From Phytopseudomonas seleniipraecipitans (GTDB taxonomy: Bacteria > Pseudomonadota > Gammaproteobacteria > Pseudomonadales > Pseudomonadaceae), in the NCBI RefSeq assembly GCF_900102335.1, contig NZ_FNBM01000001.1, positions 434,001 through 498,000 of the forward strand: 64,000 nt of DNA. Direction: 5' to 3'. Positions 19,319 through 27,372 of the stretch are shown here, in pieces. Position 1 is the first letter of the stretch. Every line of letters starts with the position of its first letter. The notes beneath the pieces were generated by a model that was not told the origin of the DNA, searched no databases, and saw only the letters and a list, made by a program, of their open reading frames with translations. The translations under genes and the position numbers were made by a program.

Positions 19319-19753
19319 ATGCGCAGCAATCGTTTCACTCAACGGGGCTTCACCTTGATGGAAATCATGGTGGTGATCTTCATCATGGGGCTGCTGATAG
19401 CCGTGGTCGCGCCCAGCGTACTGGGCAGCCAGGACAAGGCCATGAAGCAGAAGGTGATGGCCGACCTGTCGACCTTCGAGCAGGCCCTGGACATGTACCG
19501 CCTCGACAACCTGCGCTTCCCCAGCAACGAGCAGGGGCTTGCGGCATTGGTGACCAAGCCCACCGTCGAACCGCTGCCGCGCTCCTGGCGCGCCGACGGT
19601 TACATCCGTCGCCTGCCGCAGGATCCCTGGGGCAATGCTTACCAGTACCGCAGCCCGGGAGAGCATGGCCGGGTCGATATCTATTCGTTGGGCGCCGATG
19701 GTGTCGATGGCGGCGAAGGCATCGATGGCGACCTGGGCAACTGGAATCTTTGA
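19319..19753 (+). CDS. gspG: Type II secretion major pseudopilin GspG (XcpT)
   Basis: The main pseudopilus subunit, 144 residues. The leader MRSNRFTQRG is cut before FTLMEIMVVIFIMGLLIAVV, with Phe +1 and Glu +5. The C-terminal part has the GspG calcium loop region (RLPQDPWGNAYQYRSPG, DIYSLGADGVDGGEGIDGD, WNL). GAGGAG 7 bases upstream decides for ATG 19319; an ATG at 19304 would add five residues. It needs the prepilin peptidase, which is not encoded here and is presumably the shared PilD. Confidence 0.96.
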   Translation: MRSNRFTQRGFTLMEIMVVIFIMGLLIAVVAPSVLGSQDKAMKQKVMADLSTFEQALDMYRLDNLRFPSNEQGLAALVTKPTVEPLPRSWRADGYIRRLPQDPWGNAYQYRSPGEHGRVDIYSLGADGVDGGEGIDGDLGNWNL

Positions 19754-19763
19754 GCTGCGGCTT

Positions 19764-20324
19764 ATGACCCTTTGCCAGAACGCGATGGTAGTCAACCAAC
19801 GTAGGGTGGACGACGCTTCACCCGTCCACCGTTCCACTGCCGCCATGGTGGATGAAAAGCGCGTCATCCATCCTACGCCTGCGCAGCGCGGGTTCAGCCT
19901 GCTGGAGTTGCTGGTCGTGCTGTTCATCGCCGGCCTGCTGACCAGCCTCAGCGTGGCCTGGCTCGACAGCGGCCAGGCGCCGGCGCAGCAGGCGCTGGAA
20001 CGCCTTGCCGCCGCCAGCCGCGCCCAGGCGGGAGTGGCGCTGCACGCTGGGCAGATTCATGGCCTGCGCTGGAACGGCCAGCGCCCGGAGTTCGTGCGCC
20101 AGGTGCGGGAGAACGATCAACTGCGCTGGCAGGTCGAGCCGGTAGCGCTGGGCGAGTGGCCGGCGGCGCTGAGACCTGACTGGCCGGCTGCTGGTGAGCC
20201 GCGTCTGGTCTTTACGCCAAACGGTGTCGGTCGTCCGCAGGCGCTGCGCTGGCAATCGCCGGAGGGCGGTGAACAGTGGCAGTGGGACAGCGCCGGTCGC
20301 TTGCAGCGGACGTCCCTGCCATGA
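19764..20324 (+). CDS. gspH: Type II secretion minor pseudopilin GspH (XcpU), with a repeat-derived leader
   Basis: The conserved part begins at PTPAQRG followed by FSLLELLVVLFIAGLLTSL, a proper prepilin cleavage site with Phe +1 and Glu +5, and continues with a GspH beta domain (RLAAASRAQAGVALHAGQIHGLRW, PNGVGRPQALRW). Everything coding upstream of that lies in a palindromic repeat (19801-19877). In-frame starts are ATG 19764, 19785 and 19845; none has a good binding site. ATG 19845 would give a short 16-residue leader. I list the longest that does not overlap gspG. The stop overlaps gspI by four bases. Confidence 0.85.
   Translation: MTLCQNAMVVNQRRVDDASPVHRSTAAMVDEKRVIHPTPAQRGFSLLELLVVLFIAGLLTSLSVAWLDSGQAPAQQALERLAAASRAQAGVALHAGQIHGLRWNGQRPEFVRQVRENDQLRWQVEPVALGEWPAALRPDWPAAGEPRLVFTPNGVGRPQALRWQSPEGGEQWQWDSAGRLQRTSLP
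19801..19877. repeat. GTAGGGTGGAC palindrome inside the gspH 5' region
   Basis: It begins GTAGGGTGGACGACGCTTCA and ends in GTCATCCATCCTAC, forming a long imperfect hairpin. A relative sits at 34694-34789. The element fills the gspG-gspH junction, where the other genes of this operon overlap or are separated by only a few bases. Confidence 0.75.
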
Positions 20325-20686
20325 AGCGCCAACGGGGTTTCACCCTGCTTGAAGTGACGGTCGCCCTGGGTATCGCCGCCACGCTGGCGGTCATGACCAG
20401 CCAGGTCCTGCGCCAGCGCCTGGCCGTGCAGCAGAGCGTCCAGCAGCATCAACTGGGGGCGTTGTGTGCTCGTGAGCTGGAGGCACGTTTCGCGGTCGAG
20501 CAGCTATGGCCTGCGCAGAACAGCCTCACCGGGGTTCTCGTCCAGGGCCACGGGAACTGCCACTGGCAACTGCAAATGCAGGGCACCGGTGTACGGGATC
20601 TGCGGCGTGCCGAACTGAGCCTGTTCGCTGATGGTGATCGCCGTGAGTCGCTGGGTTTGTATCAGCTGTTTCTGGTGCGCCCGTGA
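20321..20686 (+). CDS. gspI: Type II secretion minor pseudopilin GspI (XcpV)
   Basis: A 121-residue pseudopilin that nucleates the tip complex with GspJ and GspK. The leader MKRQRG precedes FTLLEVTVALGIAATLAVM, with Phe +1 and Glu +5. The C-terminal domain shows the GspI pattern (ARELEARFAVEQLW, then GNCHWQLQMQGT). ATG 20321 overlaps the gspH stop (ATGA), which fixes the start. Confidence 0.94.
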   Translation: MKRQRGFTLLEVTVALGIAATLAVMTSQVLRQRLAVQQSVQQHQLGALCARELEARFAVEQLWPAQNSLTGVLVQGHGNCHWQLQMQGTGVRDLRRAELSLFADGDRRESLGLYQLFLVRP

Positions 20687-21273
20687 TGAGCAGGCAGCGT
20701 GGCCTGACCCTGGTGGAGCTGCTGGTCGCCTTGGCGCTCACCGCCTTGCTCGGTGTGCTGCTGGCTGCCCTGGTCAATGGCTGGATCAACGTTCGCGAGC
20801 GCTTGTCACAGGGCTCACCAGGCATGCCGGTACTGGATTTCTGTCTGGCACTGGAGCGTCGTTTCGATACCACCGTGCTGCGTCAGTTGCATGAGCAGCG
20901 GTTACCGCTCGCCTTGAACTGGCTGGACTGGAAGCCGGATGAACTGCAACTACAGTGGGTGGCGCTGGGCGCCTGGCCAAGCGCTGAAGGTGGCGCACGC
21001 CTGCAGCGTCAGCGCATCGCTTACGATCGCCGCAGCCAGCGTCTGCTGCTGCATACGAGCAGCGATCTGTATGCCGCAGCCGCACCGGTCTGGACACTGC
21101 GCGAGCAGTTGGATCAGGTGGAATCGGTGAATTTTACCTTTCGCCAGGACAGCCGCTGGCTGACCTGGCCATCGACGGACAGGTTGCGCCCGGACAGGGG
21201 CGTGCGCCTGACTTTTCAGCGTGATGGAGCACCCTATGTTTGTACGTTCGCCTTGCCCTGGGGCCGCTCATGA
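20686..21273 (+). CDS. gspJ: Type II secretion minor pseudopilin GspJ (XcpW)
   Basis: A 195-residue tip pseudopilin. The leader MSRQRG precedes LTLVELLVALALTALLGVLL; residue +1 is Leu and not Phe, as happens in GspJ, and Glu is at +5. The mature domain carries LALERRFDTTVLRQL and a C-terminal GVRLTFQRDGAPYVCTFALPW. ATG 20686 shares one base with the gspI stop (TGATG). The 3' end overlaps gspL by four bases. Confidence 0.93.
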   Translation: MSRQRGLTLVELLVALALTALLGVLLAALVNGWINVRERLSQGSPGMPVLDFCLALERRFDTTVLRQLHEQRLPLALNWLDWKPDELQLQWVALGAWPSAEGGARLQRQRIAYDRRSQRLLLHTSSDLYAAAAPVWTLREQLDQVESVNFTFRQDSRWLTWPSTDRLRPDRGVRLTFQRDGAPYVCTFALPWGRS

Positions 21274-22376
21274 AGCGTGAACGCTGGCGCCGCCGTGCGG
21301 CACGTCCCTGGCTGTTGATGCGCCCAGGTACCCATGGCGAGGCCTGGCAGTGGGCGCGGATTGAGCTGGGGCACGTGCAGGCCTCTGGTTCTGGCGCGCC
21401 GCCCCCGATAGCTGGCGCGCGGGTGGCGCTGGTGCTGCCAGGTGAGCTGTGCAGCCATTTTCAGGTGCCCGCGCCGCCTGGGCTCAAGCGTCACGAGTGG
21501 CCGTTGTTGCTTGAGGATCGCCTGCTGCAGATTGCTCAGACGATGGCCTGTGGTTGCCTGGGCCGAGAGCCCGGGTGCATGCAACTGGTCTGCGTCGACC
21601 AGGCGCTGCTGGATGGCTGGCTGGACCAGTGTGCGGCGTGGCAGCTCGATGTGCAGCGCTGCTGGCCGGAGTTCCAGTTGTTGCCGGCGCCGTCCCCAGG
21701 CACAGCGTGGTGCTGGCAGCGGGACGCGCGCTTGAGCCTGTTCGTGGGTAGCAGCGCCGAGGCACGTCAGCACTGGCTGGCTTGGCCCATCGAGCTTCAG
21801 GCGGCAGCACCTGCCGGTATTTGGCGCGAGCTCGAGATACAGGCGTTCGAGGGGGCTTGGCCTGAGCGCTTCGCCGCGCTGGATGGCCTGCCTACTCTGT
21901 TCGAGCGCCGCCGCGCTAAGCGCCAGGCCCGGCAGATGAGCCCTGGTCTATGGCGCCTGCCTGCCGCCTGTCTGGCCCTGGCCTTGCTCTGGGTTGGCCT
22001 GTGGACCAGCCAGCAGTGGCGGCAGCAGGGCATCTATCAAACGCAGGTGGAAGAAATGGTCGGGCCAGTCGCTTCCTTCCGTGAAGCGGCGCAACGGTTG
22101 AAGCAGCAACGCCAGGGGGCAGATGAACGACAGCTTCGCTTGCGGCAACTGGAGCACCTGCAGAGCGAGCTCGATGGCTGGCTGCGCGCCAACGGTAGCT
22201 GGCAATTGAGCGCTGCTCACTTCGACGGTCAGCGTTGGACGCTGCGCCTGCAAGGGTATGAGGTCATCGACGAGTCACCCTGGCAGGCGATGGCCAGCGC
22301 CATAGGCGTAGCGGTGCAGGTGAGCGAGGCAAACGACGAGCTCAATCTGACCTTCGACCTGGGAGCAGCATCATGA
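21270..22376 (+). CDS. gspL: Type II secretion platform protein GspL (XcpY)
   Basis: A bitopic inner-membrane protein that recruits GspE. The 368-residue product has a cytoplasmic actin-like part of about 230 residues (LVLPGELCSHFQVPAPPGLKRHEWPLLLEDRLLQ), one membrane helix (LPAACLALALLWVGLWTSQQW) and a periplasmic ferredoxin-like domain at the end. Sequence conservation is low, as usual for GspL, but position and topology are clear. It starts in the gspJ stop (ATGA) and overlaps gspM the same way. Confidence 0.9.
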   Translation: MKRERWRRRAARPWLLMRPGTHGEAWQWARIELGHVQASGSGAPPPIAGARVALVLPGELCSHFQVPAPPGLKRHEWPLLLEDRLLQIAQTMACGCLGREPGCMQLVCVDQALLDGWLDQCAAWQLDVQRCWPEFQLLPAPSPGTAWCWQRDARLSLFVGSSAEARQHWLAWPIELQAAAPAGIWRELEIQAFEGAWPERFAALDGLPTLFERRRAKRQARQMSPGLWRLPAACLALALLWVGLWTSQQWRQQGIYQTQVEEMVGPVASFREAAQRLKQQRQGADERQLRLRQLEHLQSELDGWLRANGSWQLSAAHFDGQRWTLRLQGYEVIDESPWQAMASAIGVAVQVSEANDELNLTFDLGAAS

Positions 22377-22759
22377 ATCTAAATCTTGAGCGCCGCGGTA
22401 TGCGGTTGCTGGCGGTCGTGATCGTCGCCGTGTTGCTGGCGCTGCTGACCTGGCGTGAAGGCCGGCAGCACTGGCAGGCGTTCGGCCAGTGGCAGACGCT
22501 GGCGCAGTCGGCCCTGGCGCTGCGTGCCGAGAGGACGTTGACCGCCGATGACCTGCAGCAGGCCGCCAAGGCCCGGGAAATCAGCATCGAAACCCTGGAG
22601 CCCGGCAGCGAAGAGTGGCTGGTGCGCGGCCAGCTGAAAGATGAGCGCGTGCTGCAAGATTGGCTTCTGCAACTGGAACGAGAAGGCGCACGGCCGCTGC
22701 GCTGGGGCCTGCAGCGTGGCGAGTCGGCGTTGCACTTCGAACTGGCGTTGCAACGATGA
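22373..22759 (+). CDS. gspM: Type II secretion platform protein GspM (XcpZ)
   Basis: A 128-residue bitopic protein: a short basic cytoplasmic end, one membrane helix (LLAVVIVAVLLALLTW) and a periplasmic ferredoxin-like domain (DLQQAAKAREISIETLE, WLLQLEREGARPLRWGLQ). It partners with GspL. It overlaps both neighbours by four bases, typical of this tightly coupled operon. Confidence 0.9.
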   Translation: MNLNLERRGMRLLAVVIVAVLLALLTWREGRQHWQAFGQWQTLAQSALALRAERTLTADDLQQAAKAREISIETLEPGSEEWLVRGQLKDERVLQDWLLQLEREGARPLRWGLQRGESALHFELALQR

Positions 22760-23415
22760 CGCGGCTTCGTTGGCTTTGGGCGTTACTGGTCTTCGTCATG
22801 ACGCTGCTGGTCGAGTTGCCCGCCCGCTGGCTGTTGGCGCCGTTGCCCGTCCCGCTGGCCGGTATCAGCGGCAGCATCTGGCAGGGGCAAGTCGAGCGCC
22901 TGGGCGATCTCGGCCCGTTGCGCTGGAATTGGCAACCCTGGCGGCTCAGCGCGCAGGCGAGTGCTGGATATCAGGGGCAGCGCTGGCAACTGCAGGTGTC
23001 CGGCTGGCCCTGGGCCTGGCATGCCTCGCTGCAACCGGCCAGCGATCCACATACGTTCGCGACCGGTTACCGCTTGGCAGGGCAGTGGCAGGGCAGCATC
23101 GAGTTGCAAGGCAGGGGAACACGCTGCCTGTCAGCCAACGGGAATTTACAGGGAGAGGGTCTAGCGCTGCTGGCGCCCTGGCAGCTGGACCTGGGACAAG
23201 CGCGTGTGACGCTCGATTGCCGCGCCGGCTGGAAGTTGGCTGGGCAGTTGAGCCTGGCTGGTCAGCATCAGGCCGACCTGGCGGCTGATCTGCTCGCCCG
23301 GCAAGCCCGCCTGACGGGGCGAGTCGAGCCTGGCGCGGCACTGCAACCGGTGCTGGTCAGTGCGCAATGGCTGGCTCCGGGCAGTAACGAGGTGACGCGA
23401 AGCATTCGCTGGTAG
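22756..23415 (+). CDS. gspN: Type II secretion accessory protein GspN
   Basis: A 219-residue protein with an N-terminal membrane segment (WLWALLVFVMTLLVELPARWLL) and a periplasmic beta-rich part (ISGSIWQGQVERLGDLGPLRWNWQP), the common start of GspN proteins. GspN occurs only in some T2SS and its exact role is unclear. ATG 22756 overlaps the gspM stop. It is the last gene of the operon; no terminator hairpin is visible before the converging L,D-transpeptidase gene. Confidence 0.87.
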   Translation: MTRLRWLWALLVFVMTLLVELPARWLLAPLPVPLAGISGSIWQGQVERLGDLGPLRWNWQPWRLSAQASAGYQGQRWQLQVSGWPWAWHASLQPASDPHTFATGYRLAGQWQGSIELQGRGTRCLSANGNLQGEGLALLAPWQLDLGQARVTLDCRAGWKLAGQLSLAGQHQADLAADLLARQARLTGRVEPGAALQPVLVSAQWLAPGSNEVTRSIRW

Positions 23416-23421
23416 ATCGCC

Positions 23422-23925
23422 TCAGGGACGGATCTCGATCAGCGTGCCGTCTTTCACCAGCGCCCAGAACTCGCGCATGTCGGCATTCTTCATGGCGATA
23501 CAGCCTTCGGTCCAGTCCAGGGTGTGGAAGAACCACTCGGGGTATTCGTCGTCCAGCGGCGTGCCGTGGATCATGATCATGCTGCCCGGCTTCACGCCTG
23601 CTGCCTTGGCCTGTGCCTGGTCACGGGCGTTGGGGTAGGAGATGTGCATGGACAGGTTGTACTTCTCGCTCTTGCGGCGCCAGTCGATCCAGTAGAAGCC
23701 TTCCGGCGTGCGCAGGTCGCCTTCACGCTGCTTGGCGCCGACCGGCTGTTTGCCCAGGGAGATGCGGTACGACTTGACGGTTTTACCGTCACTGATCAGA
23801 AGCAAGCGGCGTTGGGCTTTCTCCACCAGAATCTTGTCGACGGTGGCTACAGCAGAGGCGGGCGCGGTGGCGGCTTGGCCAGCCAAGGCCAGCGAAAAGA
23901 GGGTGAAGACGAGCAACCAACGCAT
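23422..23925 (-). CDS. L,D-transpeptidase (YkuD family), exported
   Basis: A 167-residue periplasmic enzyme that would form 3-3 peptide crosslinks in peptidoglycan or attach proteins to it. It has a signal peptide (MRWLLVFTLFSLALAGQAATAPASA) and then a YkuD domain: VDKILVEKAQRRLLLI, YRISLGKQPVGAKQREGD, and the catalytic region HGTP followed by TEGCIAMKNADM. The Cys and downstream residues fit, although the usual SHGC reads TEGC. A start at 23970 would add 15 polar residues before the signal peptide, so 23925 is preferred. It converges on gspN. Confidence 0.88.
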   Translation of the reverse strand: MRWLLVFTLFSLALAGQAATAPASAVATVDKILVEKAQRRLLLISDGKTVKSYRISLGKQPVGAKQREGDLRTPEGFYWIDWRRKSEKYNLSMHISYPNARDQAQAKAAGVKPGSMIMIHGTPLDDEYPEWFFHTLDWTEGCIAMKNADMREFWALVKDGTLIEIRP

Positions 23926-24022
23926 GGGATTTTCGACTGAGCAGATGGCCGGCGAACGGCGGAGGCTCATTCTAAGGCAGGCGTATAGGGGCGCCTAGGG
24001 ATAAGGGCATCGATATGCGGTG

Positions 24023-24196
24023 GTAGCCTGGCGTAGAGCGAAGTGAAACCCAGGAAGCGCTATCCGCTCTGCCCAAACCAGCAAGGCCGACCACCGCTCC
24101 CCGTGCATCGCTTCGCTCAGCGACAGGCTATGAAAAGCGAGCAGCGATACCTGGGACATCTCTTCCCGGGTATCGCTGTGTTCAACGCTGGGCTAC
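24023..24196. repeat. Long palindromic repeat, GTAGCCTGG family
   Basis: It runs from GTAGCCTGGCGTAGAGCGAA to GCTGGGCTACC and includes inner arms such as CGATACCTGGG and CCCGGGTATCG. It occupies most of the gap between the L,D-transpeptidase and pirin genes and is related to the short copy at 1221-1258. Confidence 0.6.
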
Positions 24197-24207
24197 CGAC
24201 TTCCCTA

Positions 24208-24930
24208 TCAGGAAAGCGACGGCAGCTCATTGGGCCGCAGGTCGAACACCAGCACTTCGGCCTGCTCGCCGTTGCTCAGGCGGATGTCGCGCACATCGCG
24301 CAAGCGCACACCGTCACCGGCCTGCAGCTTCTCGCCGTTCAGTTCGACGCTCCCGCTGGCCACGTGGACGTAGGCATAGCGGTTCTCGTCGAGTTGCAGG
24401 TGGGCCTGCTCGGCGCCGTCGAACAACCCGGCATATACACGAGCGTTCTGACGTACGGTCAGCGAGCCCTCAGCGCCGTCCGGCGAGATGATCAACTGCA
24501 GGCGGCCGCGTTTTTGCGCCTCGCTGAAGTGCTCCTGCTGGTAGCGCGGCTCGGCCTGACGCTCGCTGGGCACGATCCAGATCTGCAGGAAGTGCACCGA
24601 TTCGCTGCGCGAGTGGTTGAACTCGCTGTGCGACACACCGGTGCCTGCGCTCATCAGCTGCACGTCGCCGGGGCGAATCACCGAGCCGGTACCCAGGCTG
24701 TCCTTGTGCTCCAGCGCGCCTTGCAGCACATAGGAGAAAATTTCCATGTTGCGGTGTGGGTGCTCGCCGAAGCCCTGGCCGGCACTCACGGTGTCGTCGT
24801 TGATCACCAGCAGGTCGGAGAAGCCGCGCTCTTTCGGGTTGTTGTAACTGGCGAAAGAGAAGGTGTGGAAGGAGTTGAGCCAGCCATGGTTGGCGTGGCC
24901 ACGATCGGTTGATTTACGGATAGCCAGCAT
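24208..24930 (-). CDS. Pirin-family cupin protein
   Basis: A 240-residue two-domain cupin. The N-terminal domain carries the pirin metal site: HPHRNMEIFSYVLQGALEHKD (two His and Glu) and GTGVSHSEFNHS. The C-terminal cupin is weaker and ends VLVFDLRPNELP. Bacterial pirins include quercetinases and redox-linked regulators; the role here is open. AGGAG 7 bases before ATG 24930 sets the start. A LysR gene lies upstream on the same strand, a common pairing in Pseudomonas in which the regulator may act on the pirin gene. Confidence 0.9.
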   Translation of the reverse strand: MLAIRKSTDRGHANHGWLNSFHTFSFASYNNPKERGFSDLLVINDDTVSAGQGFGEHPHRNMEIFSYVLQGALEHKDSLGTGSVIRPGDVQLMSAGTGVSHSEFNHSRSESVHFLQIWIVPSERQAEPRYQQEHFSEAQKRGRLQLIISPDGAEGSLTVRQNARVYAGLFDGAEQAHLQLDENRYAYVHVASGSVELNGEKLQAGDGVRLRDVRDIRLSNGEQAEVLVFDLRPNELPSLS

Positions 24931-25057
24931 GATGATTCTCCTGTCGAAAGTCGCTGCCTTTATCGGCGGCATGGGGAGAGTCTACTGACTATCTATGGAT
25001 TGATTAACCAGCTGAAAATGGATTGATTGTCGCCTTTGGGTTGACAGATTTCGTCGG

Positions 25058-25945
25058 TTATCCGGTCATGTGCTGGACGTGTTCCTTGATGAAATCCGAG
25101 AACACCTGCACCGCTCGCGCCGACTGCCGATGTTGGGGATACACGGCGTACACCGCTGCGGGCGCCGGCCAATGTTGATCGAGTACCGGCAGCAGCGCGC
25201 CGCTTTCCAGCGCCTGGCCGATGATAAAGGTTGGCAGGTAAGCGATCCCCATGCCGGCGATGGCGGCATCGCGGATCAGCTCGCCGTTGTTGGCGCGCAT
25301 CTGGCCGCGAACGCTGAGGTTTTTGTTCTTGCCGTGCTCGCGCAGTCGCCACTCGACGTGCCGGCTATGACCATAAAGCAGACAGGCATGATGCTGCAGC
25401 TCGTCAAGGTTTGCCGGTGTGCCGTGTTTATCGAGATAGCCGGGGCTGGCGCACAGAATGGTCTGCATGTCGGTCAGCCGTTTGGCGATCAGGCTCGAAT
25501 CTTCCAGGGTGCCGATGCGTATCGACATGTCGTAGCCGTCCGCGAGCAGGTCGACGGCGCGGTCGTTGAGGTCGATTTCCAGGTTGATGTGCGGGTGCTG
25601 CTGCATGAACAGGGGCAACAGGTGGCTCAGGTGCAGGGTGGCGAAGGTCATCGGCGCGCTGACTCGCAAGGTGCCGCGCAGTGACGCACCCTGGGCAGAC
25701 ACCAGCTCCTGGGCATCGCGTAGGTCAGCCAGAATTACCGTGGCCTTGTCGTGCAACAACACGCCCAGCTCAGTGGCCTGCAGACGGCGGGTAGTACGGT
25801 TGAGCAAGCGCACGCCGAGTAATGCCTCAAGCGCGGCAACGCGGCGGCTGACGTACTGCTTGGTCACCCCTAACGCATCCGCGGCGGCAGTGAAACTGCC
25901 GGTGTCCAGGGTGGTAACGAATAGGCGCAGGTCTTCGACGTTCAT
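25058..25945 (-). CDS. LysR-family transcriptional regulator
   Basis: A 295-residue DNA-binding regulator. The N-terminal winged helix is MNVEDLRLFVTTLDTGSFTAAADALGVTKQYVSRRVAALEALLGVRLLNRTTR, followed by a periplasmic-binding-like effector domain (GTLRVSAPMTFATLHLSHLLPLF, YDMSIRIGTLEDSSLIAKRL). The 'NRTTRRLQATELG' turn is typical of the CrgA/AaeR-like group. It lies upstream of the pirin gene and is divergent from the aminotransferase gene, so either could be a target. ATG 25945 gives the canonical start; GAGAAG lies just upstream. Confidence 0.92.
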   Translation of the reverse strand: MNVEDLRLFVTTLDTGSFTAAADALGVTKQYVSRRVAALEALLGVRLLNRTTRRLQATELGVLLHDKATVILADLRDAQELVSAQGASLRGTLRVSAPMTFATLHLSHLLPLFMQQHPHINLEIDLNDRAVDLLADGYDMSIRIGTLEDSSLIAKRLTDMQTILCASPGYLDKHGTPANLDELQHHACLLYGHSRHVEWRLREHGKNKNLSVRGQMRANNGELIRDAAIAGMGIAYLPTFIIGQALESGALLPVLDQHWPAPAAVYAVYPQHRQSARAVQVFSDFIKEHVQHMTG

Positions 25946-26051
25946 GGTCTTCTCATCAGGTAGGCCGTGATTATTACCGGAACCTGGTGGGTGCGCACGC
26001 TTCACGCCATCGGCTATCCTCGGCGTCTGCCCCCTAGCTCAGGACGCGTCG

Positions 26052-27200
26052 ATGTTCGCCAGCAAGTTGCCCTCTGTCGGCACCACGATCTTCACCACCA
26101 TGTCCCAGCTCGCTGCCCAGACCGGCGCCATCAATCTGTCCCAGGGCTTTCCTGATTACGATGGCCCCGAGGCGCTGCGCGAAGCACTGTCGCGGCACGT
26201 GGCGGCGGGGCACAACCAGTACGCGCCGATGACCGGGCTGCCGGCACTGCGCGAGCAGATCGCCGTCAAGGTCGAACGACTCTATGGCCGGGCCGTCAAT
26301 GCGGACAGCGAGGTCACCGTGACGCCGGGCGCCACCCAGGCTGTTTTCTGCGCGATCCAGGCGTTGATTCATCCTGGTGACGAAGTGATCGTCTTCGACC
26401 CGTGCTACGACAGTTACGATCCTGCCGTCACCCTGGCTGGCGGCCGTTGCGTTCACGTGCCACTTGCCAGCGGCGACTTCGCCATCGACTGGCAGCTGCT
26501 GGAAGCGGCACTGAGCCCAAGCACCCGACTGATCATCCTCAATACCCCGCACAACCCCAGTGGTGCGCTGATCAGCCGTGCCGAGCTGGATCGCCTGGCG
26601 ACGCTGATCCGCGACCGCGACATTTATCTGCTTAGCGACGAAGTCTACGAGCACCTGGTGTTCGACGGTCGTGAGCACGCCAGCGTGCTGGGGCATGACG
26701 AGCTCTACGCGCGGGCCTTTGTGGTCAGCTCGTTTGGCAAGACCTATCACGTGACTGGCTGGAAGACGGGTTACGTGGTGGCGCCGCCTGCGCTGAGCGC
26801 CGAGCTGCGCAAGGTGCACCAGTACGTGAGCTTCTGTGGGGTCACGCCGCTGCAGTGTGCGCTGGCAGATTTCATGGCTGCCTGCCCTGAGCATGTGGAC
26901 GAGCTGCCTGCCTTCTATCAGGCCAAGCGCGACCTGTTCTGTGACCTGCTTGCGGCGTCACGCTTCAGTTTCAGACGCACGCCGGGGACCTATTTCCAAC
27001 TGGCCGATTACTCGGCGATCCGCCCGGACCTGGACGACGTGGCGATGGCCCAGTGGCTGACCCGCGAGCACGGCGTGGCGGCGATTCCCGTGTCGGTGCT
27101 GTGCAAGCAGCCAGATCCGAGTCAACGCCTGCTGCGTTTCTGCTTTGCCAAACGCGAAGACACCTTGCGCCAGGCCGCGGAAAAGCTACGGCAGGTATAA
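26052..27200 (+). CDS. Methionine/aromatic aminotransferase, PLP-dependent class I (YbdL/MtnE type)
   Basis: It transfers an amino group to a 2-oxo acid, probably glutamine or aromatic donors to 2-oxo-4-methylthiobutyrate, giving methionine. The 382-residue protein has INLSQGFPDYDGPEALREAL, the PGATQAVFCAIQAL cofactor loop, NTPHNPSG, DEVYEHLVFDG, and the PLP lysine Lys230 in SSFGKTYHVTGWKTGY, plus the C-terminal RFCFAKREDTL carboxylate-binding Arg. The next gene encodes an omega-amidase, which would remove the 2-oxoglutaramate left after glutamine is used as donor. This pairing supports a methionine salvage role. Confidence 0.88.
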   Translation: MFASKLPSVGTTIFTTMSQLAAQTGAINLSQGFPDYDGPEALREALSRHVAAGHNQYAPMTGLPALREQIAVKVERLYGRAVNADSEVTVTPGATQAVFCAIQALIHPGDEVIVFDPCYDSYDPAVTLAGGRCVHVPLASGDFAIDWQLLEAALSPSTRLIILNTPHNPSGALISRAELDRLATLIRDRDIYLLSDEVYEHLVFDGREHASVLGHDELYARAFVVSSFGKTYHVTGWKTGYVVAPPALSAELRKVHQYVSFCGVTPLQCALADFMAACPEHVDELPAFYQAKRDLFCDLLAASRFSFRRTPGTYFQLADYSAIRPDLDDVAMAQWLTREHGVAAIPVSVLCKQPDPSQRLLRFCFAKREDTLRQAAEKLRQV

Positions 27201-27221
27201 GTGCGCCGCGGGGAAGACGAA

Positions 27222-27314
27222 CTGTAGGAACGCCGCCCCCGGCGCGATGATGGTGGTCATCACGCAGAATCGTGAGTGTGATCGGTAATCGCTGCGGGGT
27301 CGCAGCTCCTACAG
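27222..27314. repeat. Inverted REP pair (REPIN-like)
   Basis: Two facing REP hairpins: CTGTAGGAACGCCGCCCCCG at the left and GCGGGGTCGCAGCTCCTACAG at the right, about 45 bases apart. It lies between the aminotransferase and omega-amidase genes. Confidence 0.75.
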
Positions 27315-27372
27315 CTGGGCAGCGCAGCTTTAATCACGTCGCACGGATTCGCATCCAGAAAGAGAGGCATCA

